A stretch of 64,000 nucleotides of DNA from an uncultured Tenacibaculum sp. (GCF_947498805.1 NZ_CANMLT010000005.1:62001-126000), one strand, 5' to 3'. Shown: positions 54,201-63,614, counted from the stretch's first letter. Notes: a model not told the origin generated them from the sequence alone. Numbers and translations are program-made.

Positions 54201-55790
54201 ATGCAACCACTACATATACTCCTACTTATTTTAGCTTATTTCGGTGTATTAATTCTTATCTCGTACATCACTGGTAAATCTGCTAACAACAACACCTTTT
54301 TTAAAGCAAATAACTCTTCTCCTTGGTATTTAGTTGCCTTTGGTATGATTGGGGCATCTCTTTCTGGAGTTACCTTTATTTCTGTGCCTGGTTGGGTAGA
54401 GAGTCAGCAAATGGGCTATATGCAAATGGTGTTAGGGTATGTATTAGGATATGCTGTAATCGGATTGGTATTATTACCACTTTATTACAAGTTAAACCTA
54501 ACCTCTATTTATACTTATTTAGAAGATCGCTTCGGAAGATACTCCTATAAAACAGGAGCTTCCTTTTTCTTATTATCAAGAACTGTAGGAGCGGCTTTTC
54601 GTTTGTTTTTAGTAGCCAATGTATTGCAGTTAATTTTATTTGATGCTTACGGAATTCCATTTTGGGTAACCGTAACCATTACCATTTTACTAATCTGGTT
54701 ATACACATTTAAGGGAGGAATTAAAACCATTGTTTGGACAGATACCTTGCAAACCTTATTTATGCTGATTGCTGTAGGTGTTTGTATTGTAATGATTAAA
54801 GATGCCATGCAAATAGACAGTTTATTCTCCTATATTGCCGATAATGATTTATCTAAAACTTTCTTTTTTGACGATGTAAAAGCTGGAAGCTATTTTTGGA
54901 AACAGTTTTTCTCAGGTGCCTTTATTGCCATTGTAATGACCGGATTAGATCAAGACATGATGCAAAAAAACTTAACCTGTCGTAACTTAAAAGATGCACA
55001 AAAGAACATGTTTTGGTTTACCATTGTATTAGTGATTGTAAACTTTTTCTTTTTAGCCTTAGGAGTTTTACTAACCGACTACGCAGCTACGAACGGAATT
55101 GATGCACATAGAGACAATTTATTCCCAACTATTGCGATGAGTGGCGAATTAGGTATTGCTACTTCCCTATTCTTCTTATTAGGGTTAATTGCTGCCGCCT
55201 ATTCAAGTGCAGATAGTGCTTTAACTTCCTTAACTACTTCCTTTAGTATTGACATTTTAGAAATAGATAAAAAAGAAGATGAACAAGAAAAAATAGCTCT
55301 TCGTAAAAAGATACATGTGTTATTTTCATTTATCCTAATTGCTACGATTTTAATATTTAAATATTTTATTGCTGATGCCAGCGTCATTGCTAAAATATTC
55401 CAATTTGCTGGGTATACCTATGGTCCTTTACTTGGATTGTATGCGTTTGGATTATTTACCAAACTCAATGTAAAAGACAAATTAGTTCCTATAATTTGTT
55501 TGGTAGCTCCAGTACTTACCTATTTTATAAGTGTATATAGTAAAAATAGTTTAGGCTTTGATTTCGGGTTCTTTGTATTAATCTTAAATGGAGCCATTAC
55601 CTTCTTAGGTTTACTTTTAATAAATAATAAGAACAAGAAGAGTACATCAATTGTTCTTCCATTAATTATGTCTTTTCTTGGTTTTACTAGAGCCATATTA
55701 AATGGGTTTGAAGATTGGAGAGCAATCTTATTTTTAATTTTAGGAATTGCTTGGTTGGGTATTGTACTATCAAGATATAAAAACAATTAA
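54201..55790 (+). CDS. sodium:solute symporter (SSS family)
   Basis: Na+-coupled transporter of 529 residues with about 13 membrane helices. Family features are SPWYLVAFGMIGASLSGVTFISVPGWV near the N-terminus, YLEDRFGRYSYKTGASFFLLSRTVGAAFRL, and GLIAAAYSSADSALTSLTTSF, which carries the Na+-site Ser/Ala region. The substrate cannot be deduced. Two bases separate it from the following 60-codon gene. Confidence 0.92.
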   Translation: MQPLHILLLILAYFGVLILISYITGKSANNNTFFKANNSSPWYLVAFGMIGASLSGVTFISVPGWVESQQMGYMQMVLGYVLGYAVIGLVLLPLYYKLNLTSIYTYLEDRFGRYSYKTGASFFLLSRTVGAAFRLFLVANVLQLILFDAYGIPFWVTVTITILLIWLYTFKGGIKTIVWTDTLQTLFMLIAVGVCIVMIKDAMQIDSLFSYIADNDLSKTFFFDDVKAGSYFWKQFFSGAFIAIVMTGLDQDMMQKNLTCRNLKDAQKNMFWFTIVLVIVNFFFLALGVLLTDYAATNGIDAHRDNLFPTIAMSGELGIATSLFFLLGLIAAAYSSADSALTSLTTSFSIDILEIDKKEDEQEKIALRKKIHVLFSFILIATILIFKYFIADASVIAKIFQFAGYTYGPLLGLYAFGLFTKLNVKDKLVPIICLVAPVLTYFISVYSKNSLGFDFGFFVLILNGAITFLGLLLINNKNKKSTSIVLPLIMSFLGFTRAILNGFEDWRAILFLILGIAWLGIVLSRYKNN

Positions 55791-55791
55791 A

Positions 55792-55974
55792 ATGCCAAAG
55801 AAAGGAAAAGCAAAGAATACAGTAAACAAGGCAAAGCATACACGCTTAATGAAGCAAAAAGAAAACAAGCTTCGTGTAGAAAAGCAACGCAATAAAGAAC
55901 GATTAAAAGCTATTATAAAAAAAGCCAACGAAGCTAAAGAACAACCAGAAGATGACAGCACAACAGATCATTAA
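55792..55974 (+). CDS. small basic coiled-coil-like protein
   Basis: Unrecognised protein of 60 residues. It is extremely rich in Lys/Arg/Glu (MPKKGKAKNTVNKAKHTRLM ... RVEKQRNKERLKAIIKKANEAKEQ) and probably one charged helix. The start at 55792 is chosen over an upstream ATG that lies inside the symporter gene. The 3' end overlaps the cupin gene start by 23 bp, so the pair is probably translated from one mRNA. Nucleic acid or ribosome binding is a guess from composition. Confidence 0.7.
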   Translation: MPKKGKAKNTVNKAKHTRLMKQKENKLRVEKQRNKERLKAIIKKANEAKEQPEDDSTTDH

Positions 55975-56452
55975 TCAATTTGATTTAACCGCACACCCAG
56001 AAGGTGGATATTTTAAAGAAACTTATAGAAGTAACGGAATTATCCAAAACGAACATTTATCTCCAGAATTTGTAGGAGATAGAAATTACTCGACATCAAT
56101 TTACTTTTTATTGACTTCGGAAAAGTTCTCAGCCTTTCATAAAATTAACCAAGATGAAATTTGGCATTTTTACAAAGGAAGTACTTTAAAATTGCATATG
56201 ATTTCTCCTGAAGGAGACTATTCTTTTGTACTTATAGGAAATAATTTAGAACAAAACGAACAACCTCAGTTTGTGGTACCTGCGGGATATTGGTTTGCTG
56301 CGGAAGTGGAAGCAGAAAACACTTATGCTTTTACGGGTTGTACAGTAGCTCCGGGATTTGACTTCAACGATTTTGTATTACCAGAAAGAGAAGCCTTAAT
56401 TGCACTCTTCCCACAACATAAAGCCATTATAACAAAGCTGACACATCATTAA
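55952..56452 (+). CDS. cupin superfamily protein (DUF985)
   Basis: Protein of 166 residues. The DUF985 pattern is clear: FDLTAHPEGGYFKETYRS, STSIYFLLTSEKFSAFHKINQDEIWHFYKG, then VVPAGYWFAAEV and GCTVAPGFDFNDF. The cupin barrel His residues are present. Family members have epimerase-like cupin folds with unknown substrate. It overlaps the small basic protein gene upstream. Confidence 0.92.
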   Translation: MTAQQIINQFDLTAHPEGGYFKETYRSNGIIQNEHLSPEFVGDRNYSTSIYFLLTSEKFSAFHKINQDEIWHFYKGSTLKLHMISPEGDYSFVLIGNNLEQNEQPQFVVPAGYWFAAEVEAENTYAFTGCTVAPGFDFNDFVLPEREALIALFPQHKAIITKLTHH

Positions 56453-56602
56453 AAGATTAATTGCTATGAAATTAAAACCATATTCTACCTGTTTTAATAG
56501 GCTTTGTTTATGCTTTTTAAATTCAATAGTTTAAAGCAATCGTGTTTTTCTTAACTTAGTATCGCTAAGGATACGTCATACCCAACTCATAAATACGAAA
56601 CG

Positions 56603-57061
56603 ATGCTTACTTTTAGAAACGCCACAAAAAATGATCTTGAAACTATCGTAGCAATGATAGCGGATGATGAACTTGGAGCAAAAAGAGAAAATTATCAGTT
56701 ACCCTTACCTAAAGCATATATTAATGCTTTTGAACAAATAGTTTCTGATAAAAACCAAGAACTTATCGTGGTAGAAAATGAACAAAAGGAAGTCATAGGC
56801 ACCCTACAACTTTCCTTTCTTCAATATCTTACTTATCAAGGAGGAATACGAGCACAAATTGAAGCAGTAAGAATTCGTAAAGATCAAAGGGGTAAAGGAA
56901 TTGGAAAGACAATGTTTGTTTGGGCTATAGAAAGAGCTAAAGAAAAAGGTGCACACTTGATACAACTCACTTCAGACAAACAACGTCCTAAAGCAATTGA
57001 ATTTTATAAAAACTTGGGCTTTAAAGCAAGTCACGAAGGAATGAAGTTACATTTTAACTAG
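56603..57061 (+). CDS. GNAT family N-acetyltransferase
   Basis: Protein of 152 residues. GNAT motif A is IEAVRIRKDQRGKGIGKTMFVWAIERAKEKG (acetyl-CoA pyrophosphate loop RGKGIG). Motif B is IQLTSDKQRPKAIEFYKNLGFKASHEGMKL. This form with GTLQLSFLQYLTYQGG is common among predicted stress-related acetyltransferases of Bacteroidota. The acceptor is unknown. It lies 17 bp before the next gene. Confidence 0.92.
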   Translation: MLTFRNATKNDLETIVAMIADDELGAKRENYQLPLPKAYINAFEQIVSDKNQELIVVENEQKEVIGTLQLSFLQYLTYQGGIRAQIEAVRIRKDQRGKGIGKTMFVWAIERAKEKGAHLIQLTSDKQRPKAIEFYKNLGFKASHEGMKLHFN

Positions 57062-57078
57062 CTTTAACAACTATAATT

Positions 57079-57531
57079 ATGGAAGAATTTGTCCCACGTC
57101 TTTTCGGAAGTATTGCATTTCCAATAGCTTTATGGTGGCATAGAAATAGTTTACCAAAAAATTCATCTTATACCGATCCAAAAATGGAATATGCTATTTT
57201 ACAAGATGCAGTTTTTTGGGAAGACGAAGGACTTGAAAGAGCTAATCCTAATATTCGTAATCCTTTTATGCATGTTATTATGCATCGTACAAATCTTATT
57301 GTATATCCTAAAAATGAAATAGAAAATACCGCTTCAGATCGATTTAATAAAAGAATATTTAACATCGCTAAAAAATTGTTTCCAGATTGGATTGGATTTC
57401 AAGAAGAGAGATGTACTTATAATCCAGAGTTGTCTCATAGAATTAAACGCATTCGAAAAGTATCAGAATGGAAGCTTAAAAAGTTTTTGGAGGAAGATGA
57501 TAAACTTTACGATTATACCGACCAAAATTAG
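57079..57531 (+). CDS. conserved-looking protein of unknown function
   Basis: I do not recognise this 150-residue protein. It has no signal peptide. It is rich in aromatic and basic residues (ALWWHRNSLP, MHVIMHRTNLIVYPKNEI, FNKRIFNIAKKLFPDWIGFQEERCTYNPEL) and has a highly charged C-terminus. It is probably cotranscribed with the GNAT gene 17 bp upstream. Confidence 0.7.
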   Translation: MEEFVPRLFGSIAFPIALWWHRNSLPKNSSYTDPKMEYAILQDAVFWEDEGLERANPNIRNPFMHVIMHRTNLIVYPKNEIENTASDRFNKRIFNIAKKLFPDWIGFQEERCTYNPELSHRIKRIRKVSEWKLKKFLEEDDKLYDYTDQN

Positions 57532-57571
57532 CATATATTAGACTCCAAAAACTAAACAATTCTCACAACTC

Positions 57572-58345
57572 TTGAATAAACTCAATCCATCTATAAAACA
57601 TCATGTATGGGTAGGACTCTTTAGTAGTCTTTGGATCTTCGTTTTTACCTATATCATCAAACCCTTTGATAGTGGAAAAGCTGGACTGGAAGAATGGTGG
57701 TTGTTTTTAAGTATTGGTTTTAGTTTTATTACTTTTCTAAGCTATTTTATCGCTGTACTCGTTCAAGACAATATTTATGTGCAACTAGAAAAATGGAATA
57801 TAGGATTGGAAATAAGCATTTTGTTACTCTTTTTTCTATTAAACCATGTATTGAGTTATGCCTATTATAAAAGTCCGTTTTTAAAAGGTATTTGGAATTT
57901 CTCTGAGTTTTCAAACGCACTATTCAAATCCCTTTTCTTATTTGCTCCAATTGTTTTATTTGCGAGATGGTTTATTCTAAGATTTGTTCCTCAAAAAGTA
58001 GTCCCAGTAACAACACCACAAAAAGATCCGTTGTTAACTATTAAAGGAGAATACAAATTAGACATTTTAAAAATTCAGCAATCGGAATTAATTTGTATTT
58101 CAAAATCTCAGAATTATGTGGAAGTTTTCTTTTTAGAACAAGGCATCTCAAAATCAAAACTGATTCGATCTTCTCTAAAGAAAATTCAACAAAAACATCC
58201 TTTTTTAATTCAAGTTCATCGCTCGCATTTAGTCAATCCAACTCATTTTAAATCTTGGAAAAGCGCCAATACGCTTTCTCTTACGCATATAGAAATTCCT
58301 GTTTCTAAAAATTATAAAAACAATACCGTTGTTTTTCACTCCTAA
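57572..58345 (+). CDS. membrane LytTR-type transcription regulator
   Basis: Regulator of 257 residues. Four membrane helices (about 12-30, 41-65, 78-98 and 112-135) form a sensor-like part without a receiver domain. A LytTR DNA-binding domain follows (about 150-250: LICISKSQNYVEVFFL, LIRSSLKKIQQKHPFLIQVHRSHLVNPTHF, IPVSKNYK). The start is TTG at 57572. It may control the oxidoreductase gene 165 bp downstream, which is inference from order only. Confidence 0.85.
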   Translation: MNKLNPSIKHHVWVGLFSSLWIFVFTYIIKPFDSGKAGLEEWWLFLSIGFSFITFLSYFIAVLVQDNIYVQLEKWNIGLEISILLLFFLLNHVLSYAYYKSPFLKGIWNFSEFSNALFKSLFLFAPIVLFARWFILRFVPQKVVPVTTPQKDPLLTIKGEYKLDILKIQQSELICISKSQNYVEVFFLEQGISKSKLIRSSLKKIQQKHPFLIQVHRSHLVNPTHFKSWKSANTLSLTHIEIPVSKNYKNNTVVFHS

Positions 58346-58509
58346 GCCCTATTTCGAAAGTTTTTCATGACCTATATCGCATAAACTTGTACCATTTTAA
58401 AATTGCAATAAAAACGAACCACTCCCCTACTTTTTAAACAAAATAACTTCCAAAAATGTACATGGGAATTTTTATTTAGTACCTTAGGAACTTAATCTAC
58501 CCTAGTACT

Positions 58510-60093
58510 ATGATTCAATCTTATAAAAAGAAACCTATACTACAAGAAAATTACGATACCATTATTATTGGCTCTGGAATGGGCGGACTTGCCACTGCTG
58601 CAATTCTTGCCAAAGAAGGACAAAAAGTATTGGTACTTGAACGCCACTATACCGCTGGCGGATTTACCCATATTTTTAAACGTAAAGGTTACGAATGGGA
58701 TGTAGGAATTCATTATATAGGAGAAGTACAACGTGAAAAAAGCATCCTAAAAAAATTATTCGACTATGTAACCGATAGTCAACTAAAATGGCAAGACATG
58801 GGCGAAGTATATGACAAGATTATTATTGGTGATAAACATTATGATTTTGTAAAAGGTGTTAAAAACTTTAAAAAGCAAATGATTGGTTACTTCCCAGAAG
58901 AAGAGCAAGCCATTCATACCTATGTCGACACGGTTTTTAAAGCTGTAAAAGCCAGTAAAAACTATTATATCAGTAAAACCTTATCACCTTTTGTCAATAG
59001 CATTATAGGCGGATATTTACGCAAACCTTTTCATAAATATTCCGATAAAACTACTTATCAAGTACTTCGTGAAATGACCGATAACGAAGAGCTCATTAAA
59101 GTACTTACGGGTCAATATGGTGATTACGGATTGCCTCCAAAACAAAGTAGTTTCTCTATGCATGCCTCAGTGGCACGTCATTATTTTGATGGTGGAAATT
59201 TTCCTATTGGAGGATCTTCTCAAATTGCCAAAACCATTGATCCTGTGATTGAAAAAGCAGGTGGGACTATTTTAGTAAGTGCCGAAGTAGATCAGGTAAT
59301 GATTGAAAAAGGAAAAGCTACTGGTGTACAAATGAAAGATGGTAAAAAAATCACCGCAAAAAATATTATTAGTAATGCCGGATTGATTACTACCTATAAC
59401 AAATTAGTACCTCAACAAACGGTAGAAAAATTCCAGTTAAAAAAGCAATTACAAAAGGTAAAACCATCGGTGGCCCATGTAAGCCTATATATCGGATTGG
59501 AAGGAACTCCAGAAGAACTAAACATACCAACTACCAATTATTGGGTATATCCTGAAAAAGGAGACCACGATAGCTGCGTGCAAAATTATTTAGACGATTT
59601 ATCGCAACCTTTCCCAGTGGTGTATATGTCATTCCCATGTGCCAAAGATCCAGATTGGTCGAACCGCTATCCTGGAAAAAGTTCCATTGATATTATCACC
59701 TTGGTACCTTATGAAGCTTTTGAAGCGTGGAAAGGATCTTCATGGAAAAAACGTGGAGATGAATACGAAAGTATCAAAGAAAAAATAGCACAACGATTAT
59801 TACAAGAGTTATACAAACAATTACCGCATTTAGAAGGCAAAATAAGTTATTATGAATTGTCTACTCCATTAACCACAGAACATTTTGTGAATTACGAAAA
59901 AGGTGAGATTTACGGTTTGGATCACAGTCCATCTAGATTTAGACAAGGGTTTTTAAAACCAAAAACACCTATTAAAAACTTTTATTTAACCGGACAAGAT
60001 ATTGTTACTGCCGGTGTAGGTGGTGCCCTATTCTCAGGAATCTTATCGGCAACGGCCGTCACAGGAAAAAATATGTTGAAGAAGGTATTGTAA
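58510..60093 (+). CDS. FAD-dependent CrtI/RetSat-like oxidoreductase
   Basis: Flavoprotein of 527 residues. The dinucleotide-binding motif is TIIIGSGMGGLATAAILAKEGQKVLVLERHYTAGGFTH near the N-terminus, followed by WDVGIHYIGEV. The C-terminus is FYLTGQDIVTAGVGGALFSGILSATAV. This pattern is shared by carotene desaturases/isomerases and retinol saturase-type enzymes. No carotenoid genes are adjacent, so the substrate (polyene or other lipid) is open. Confidence 0.88.
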   Translation: MIQSYKKKPILQENYDTIIIGSGMGGLATAAILAKEGQKVLVLERHYTAGGFTHIFKRKGYEWDVGIHYIGEVQREKSILKKLFDYVTDSQLKWQDMGEVYDKIIIGDKHYDFVKGVKNFKKQMIGYFPEEEQAIHTYVDTVFKAVKASKNYYISKTLSPFVNSIIGGYLRKPFHKYSDKTTYQVLREMTDNEELIKVLTGQYGDYGLPPKQSSFSMHASVARHYFDGGNFPIGGSSQIAKTIDPVIEKAGGTILVSAEVDQVMIEKGKATGVQMKDGKKITAKNIISNAGLITTYNKLVPQQTVEKFQLKKQLQKVKPSVAHVSLYIGLEGTPEELNIPTTNYWVYPEKGDHDSCVQNYLDDLSQPFPVVYMSFPCAKDPDWSNRYPGKSSIDIITLVPYEAFEAWKGSSWKKRGDEYESIKEKIAQRLLQELYKQLPHLEGKISYYELSTPLTTEHFVNYEKGEIYGLDHSPSRFRQGFLKPKTPIKNFYLTGQDIVTAGVGGALFSGILSATAVTGKNMLKKVL

Positions 60094-60120
60094 TACCTAT
60101 TCACTTGTTCTAATATCAAT

Positions 60121-60153
60121 AAACGTACTTAACCTTTTGGGTTCAGTACGTTT
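60121..60153 (+). terminator. terminator after the oxidoreductase gene
   Basis: AAACGTACTTAACC pairs with GGTTCAGTACGTTT (one mismatch) around a short loop, followed by TTTT. Confidence 0.82.
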
Positions 60154-60201
60154 TTTTAGTTACATTAGAATGTTCAATTTATTGACTACAATTAAAAAAC
60201 T

Positions 60202-61101
60202 ATGAAAAGATTTTTAATATTGCTATTCTTTATGGGGCTTGCTGTTGACTCCTTTGCTTTGAGTCCGCAGGGTCCAGATTATATTATCTATAAGAATGAT
60301 ACTATTCAAACATATAACTTACTAATTGAAGAATATCTACAAAAAACTAAAGATGACCAAGGGAGGCTATTTAATTTGAGTTTTAGAAACTCTATTGATG
60401 GAAGTTCAGGAAATTCATTTAATTGCTGGAGAGGATATCAAGCCATTTATGAAATAAGAAATGATAGTTTATTTGTTAATGCAATTATCGATTGTCATTC
60501 TTTGGACAATGAAAATCAAATTTCTAAAAACTATATCCATAAAATTTTCGGAAGCAAAGTCCATAACAATAGTGTTTTTGTTGATTGGTACAGTGGAAAC
60601 ATTAGTTTTCCTATAAAATCTAAAGCTAATAAAATACTACGCTGGGATGGAGTCTTTGAAAGAGTATTTTTACATGAAACAATGATAACTATAGAAAAAG
60701 GTAACATAGTAGATATTGATAACCTTCAGAACTATATAGATTTAGAAAAAGGAATAAATCGAATTGAAAAAGGCTCAATTAATAGTATTTTATTTAATCA
60801 AATAAAAAAATTCAAATGGACCGATTCAAATAAAATAGATTGCGGACAGAAATACTCAATAGTAATTGGAAAAAAAGGAAAAGTAACAGATGTAATAATG
60901 CCTGAGTATACAACTGAAGGTTTTATTGAAACCTATTGGGATTCAAAACGAGAATATAAATATTGTATCAAATCAATGAAAAAAGCACTTTCAAAATTAC
61001 AGTTTGATATTCTAAAACGTAAAGGTAAAGCAATCGAGGAAAAATTTATTATTGAAATTTGGTTTGAAGATGACGGAACCATCAAAAACTGGACGTATTA
61101 A
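60202..61101 (+). CDS. exported protein of unknown function with TonB-C-like end
   Basis: Unrecognised protein of 299 residues with a signal peptide (about 1-20, RFLILLFFMGLAVDSFA). The middle part has two Cys. The last 100 residues (YSIVIGKKGKVTDVIMPEY ... KKALSKLQFDILKRKGKAIEEKFIIEIWFEDDGTIKNW) have the layout of the TonB C-terminal-like fold found in many Bacteroidota envelope proteins. The fold assignment is tentative. Confidence 0.7.
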   Translation: MKRFLILLFFMGLAVDSFALSPQGPDYIIYKNDTIQTYNLLIEEYLQKTKDDQGRLFNLSFRNSIDGSSGNSFNCWRGYQAIYEIRNDSLFVNAIIDCHSLDNENQISKNYIHKIFGSKVHNNSVFVDWYSGNISFPIKSKANKILRWDGVFERVFLHETMITIEKGNIVDIDNLQNYIDLEKGINRIEKGSINSILFNQIKKFKWTDSNKIDCGQKYSIVIGKKGKVTDVIMPEYTTEGFIETYWDSKREYKYCIKSMKKALSKLQFDILKRKGKAIEEKFIIEIWFEDDGTIKNWTY

Positions 61102-61171
61102 AACTTCATTTTGGTAAAAAAAATGAGACTTAAGCATTCACTAGACAAGTAGTTAATACCTGAAGAATAAA

Positions 61172-61684
61172 ATGAAATTAAGTAATAAAGCCGAAAAAGT
61201 CTTAGCCGATAGCAGATTAACAGCAATAGACTTAAACTCTGAATATATATCTTCTCTACATTTTCTCATTGCTCTTTTAAAATCAGATAATCTACCAAGA
61301 AAGGTATTTGATTCTAAGAACTGGAATTTTGAAGAACTCTCTGAATCTTTAAAATCTGAAAAAGAAACTGAAAATGAAATTGAAAGATACTTTTTAACCA
61401 AAGAATTTGAATATACACTAAAGAATGTAAAATTTTATTCAAAGATGTATTTTGATAAAGAAACTAAACCAGAATATATTTTATTATTCATGTTAGCAGA
61501 TAAAAAAAGTTACGCTGGTAGATATTTGAGAGAGATTGGAATGGATTACTTAATCTTTAAAAATGAAAGTAAAAAGTATAGAGAAATGAGAACCTCTAAA
61601 ACCTTAGAATTTATAGGTTCTAATCGGTTTTTAACATCTATTGGATTACCAAAAAACCTAAATAATCTATTAAACAAGACCTAA
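61172..61684 (+). CDS. stand-alone Clp N-domain-like protein
   Basis: Protein of 170 residues that reads as two Clp-N (Clp R) repeats without ATPase modules. The first is LSNKAEKVLADSRLTAIDLNSEYISSLHFLIALLKSDN (about 3-45). The second is TKEFEYTLKNVKFYSKMYFDKETKPEYILLFMLADKKSYAGRYLREIGMD (about 70-120). In ClpA/ClpC/ClpB this domain binds adaptors and substrates. A free copy could act as adaptor decoy or partner. It lies among small orphan genes. Confidence 0.7.
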   Translation: MKLSNKAEKVLADSRLTAIDLNSEYISSLHFLIALLKSDNLPRKVFDSKNWNFEELSESLKSEKETENEIERYFLTKEFEYTLKNVKFYSKMYFDKETKPEYILLFMLADKKSYAGRYLREIGMDYLIFKNESKKYREMRTSKTLEFIGSNRFLTSIGLPKNLNNLLNKT

Positions 61685-61735
61685 TAAACGTATAATTAAT
61701 TTGTTAAAAGTTAATCTCTATATTACGATCTTATC

Positions 61736-61762
61736 TTTTTAATTAACTTTACCTCACTAAAA
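61736..61762 (+). repeat. 27-bp promoter-like direct repeat, copy 1
   Basis: The 27 bp start TTTTTAATTAACTTTACC and are identical to 62415-62441. TAACTTTA inside resembles the TAnnTTTG box, and each copy lies shortly upstream of a different gene (starts at 61796 and 62460). Confidence 0.7.
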
Positions 61763-61795
61763 TTGCAAATTATTATATCCTACAAAAAAAATAGT

Positions 61796-62404
61796 ATGAA
61801 AATATTTACCTCCTTTTTACTTACAATACTTTTTACAAGCATTTGTTTTGGACAAGAACAAACCATATTTAAAGTTGGCGAAGAATTTAATTCCGTTTTT
61901 CAAGATCTTAAAAATGGCGTTTTTAATGGTAGTGTAAATGGAATTTTAATTGTAAAAAAAAACAAGCAAACAGAGTTAATTTTTGATTTTCAAGGAAGTG
62001 AATCGACACTAAATATACTACCTCAAGAAGAGGAAGTTTATGATGTGAGCACAAAATCTTATTTAGGAAAAACAACAAGTGGAAGAACAGAAATTAAATA
62101 TGAAACCTATGCTTATGCAAACGGAATAGGAATAAAACTCAATGGACAGTGGTTTGAACTTTCAGCAATAGATGGTGCTTGCGATATGGTTATTAACGGA
62201 CTCGATTATTCATACCATTCAGAAAGCTCAGCTGAATATTTAGTTATCAAAATAAACAAGGAATTAGAACTAAATAACTGGAGATTTTTAATAAGAACAG
62301 AACATAAAACAGATCCTAACAATATTCACACGTTAATGAAAAAAAAGAAATCTATTAAAGTACTACCTAATTCTACCATCGTATTTGCCATTAAGAGAAA
62401 ATAA
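61796..62404 (+). CDS. exported protein of unknown function
   Basis: Unrecognised protein of 202 residues. A signal peptide, MKIFTSFLLTILFTSICFGQ, ends near residue 20. The rest is soluble with beta-rich character and a basic C-terminus. The start at 61796 is chosen because it begins the signal peptide. An upstream in-frame ATG at 61763 would overlap the promoter-like repeat. Confidence 0.7.
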   Translation: MKIFTSFLLTILFTSICFGQEQTIFKVGEEFNSVFQDLKNGVFNGSVNGILIVKKNKQTELIFDFQGSESTLNILPQEEEVYDVSTKSYLGKTTSGRTEIKYETYAYANGIGIKLNGQWFELSAIDGACDMVINGLDYSYHSESSAEYLVIKINKELELNNWRFLIRTEHKTDPNNIHTLMKKKKSIKVLPNSTIVFAIKRK

Positions 62405-62414
62405 AGCCTTCATA

Positions 62415-62441
62415 TTTTTAATTAACTTTACCTCACTAAAA
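62415..62441 (+). repeat. 27-bp promoter-like direct repeat, copy 2
   Basis: Exact copy of 61736-61762, 679 bp downstream. AATTGC follows in both copies, after one extra A here. It is 18 bp before the start codon at 62460. Confidence 0.7.
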
Positions 62442-62459
62442 ATTGCTAAACATTCAACC

Positions 62460-62987
62460 ATGACATTGAACATAATTAATCGAAACTACATTTTTAGGCA
62501 CAAGTATTTTGTAGTGTTTAAAATAATTGGAGTTGCCTACTTTTACTTTTTATTACGATATACTTCACCAAGTACTGATGATTCTTTTTTGAAATATGAA
62601 CATCTAATTGAAACTACATCTCTATCATTTGCTATTTTAACTTTCGTTTTAGTCATCCTTAATGGTATTCTGTATTCCAAATATGGACAAATAATTATTG
62701 AATATAAATCAATTACCATCTTAAAAAATGGATGGAAGAAAAAAATAAAGTTAGCTAAAATCAAATCCATTAGAGTTGAAAAGTTAACAGGAAATGAATT
62801 TCTTTTGAAATTAGACAAATTCATAATAGATCTAGAAATTAGTCCAACGGAATTAGAAAAACTCAAGAAATTAGAAATGGTTACGCCTATAAAGTTTGAT
62901 AAACCATCCATAATTGATAAAATAAAAAGTAGACTTCGAATATTTGCTAGAAATAAAGATTTTATGGACGAACCCTATCGAAAGTAA
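62460..62987 (+). CDS. small membrane protein with PH-like cytoplasmic part
   Basis: Unrecognised protein of 175 residues. It has two membrane helices (about 17-33 and 55-75) followed by a soluble segment (QIIIEYKSITILKNGWKKKIKLAKIKSIRVEKLTGNEFLLKLD) with the strand pattern of bacterial PH-like domains. The start at 62460 is preferred over an upstream ATG that overlaps the previous gene and the 27-bp repeat. Confidence 0.68.
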   Translation: MTLNIINRNYIFRHKYFVVFKIIGVAYFYFLLRYTSPSTDDSFLKYEHLIETTSLSFAILTFVLVILNGILYSKYGQIIIEYKSITILKNGWKKKIKLAKIKSIRVEKLTGNEFLLKLDKFIIDLEISPTELEKLKKLEMVTPIKFDKPSIIDKIKSRLRIFARNKDFMDEPYRK

Positions 62988-63045
62988 ATACGGTTTTATC
63001 ATATTTTTACGATAACCTAAATTATCCTACTTAATAAAAAAAGCT

Positions 63046-63516
63046 ATGTGTAATCGAAAGGAAAGATTGAAGTTGTGCGCTTGCTCAGATATGAATACCG
63101 ATAAAATTCAAAAACTCTATTCAGATGAAATAAAATCTTTAGGTAAAAAAGATTTTCTAAAAGTTATTAGATGGAAATTAAGTAAATATTTAGGTCATGA
63201 ATGGAGTGGAATGGACGGTTTAATGATTATGCCTTCCAAAAATTTGACTCAAGGATTAACTGAAAATTTCGTAATAGAGGAATTGAATAAACAAAACTGT
63301 TTTGACTTTGACTATATCCCAAATGAAGGTGACAATTTAATTTTTGAAATAGGTTGGTTATTCAACAAGAGAGGAAAAAAAATTGAACGTGAATTAGAAT
63401 ATGAATATTCTTCATATATTTTCAAAGCTAACAAATGGAAAGCTGATTCCTATAATCCGTTTTATGAGAAAACAGAAATAATTAATGAAGGTATCTTAAA
63501 AAACATTTGGGAATAA
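63046..63516 (+). CDS. protein of unknown function
   Basis: Unrecognised protein of 156 residues without a signal peptide. It has three Cys near the N-terminus (MCNRKERLKLCACSDM), a charged middle and the phrase SGMDGLMIMPSKNLTQG. Its stop codon overlaps the ATG of a 28-codon frame (TAATG). The context of small unrelated genes is what one often sees in variable islands. Confidence 0.6.
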   Translation: MCNRKERLKLCACSDMNTDKIQKLYSDEIKSLGKKDFLKVIRWKLSKYLGHEWSGMDGLMIMPSKNLTQGLTENFVIEELNKQNCFDFDYIPNEGDNLIFEIGWLFNKRGKKIERELEYEYSSYIFKANKWKADSYNPFYEKTEIINEGILKNIWE

Positions 63517-63602
63517 TGACCGTCCAAATAGAAGAAACTTTGATACAAGAATTTGGCTTTCCGAAAGAAGATTTGGACGAAATTGACATGGAGCATTATT
63601 AA
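63516..63602 (+). CDS. 28-codon ORF, possibly a gene fragment
   Basis: MTVQIEETLIQEFGFPKEDL DEIDMEHY starts on the TAATG overlap with the preceding gene. It is strongly acidic with no recognisable domain. It may be a small acidic partner, the start of a broken gene, or not translated. The next gene begins 12 bp later. Confidence 0.35.
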   Translation: MTVQIEETLIQEFGFPKEDLDEIDMEHY

Positions 63603-63614
63603 TAAAAAACTGAT

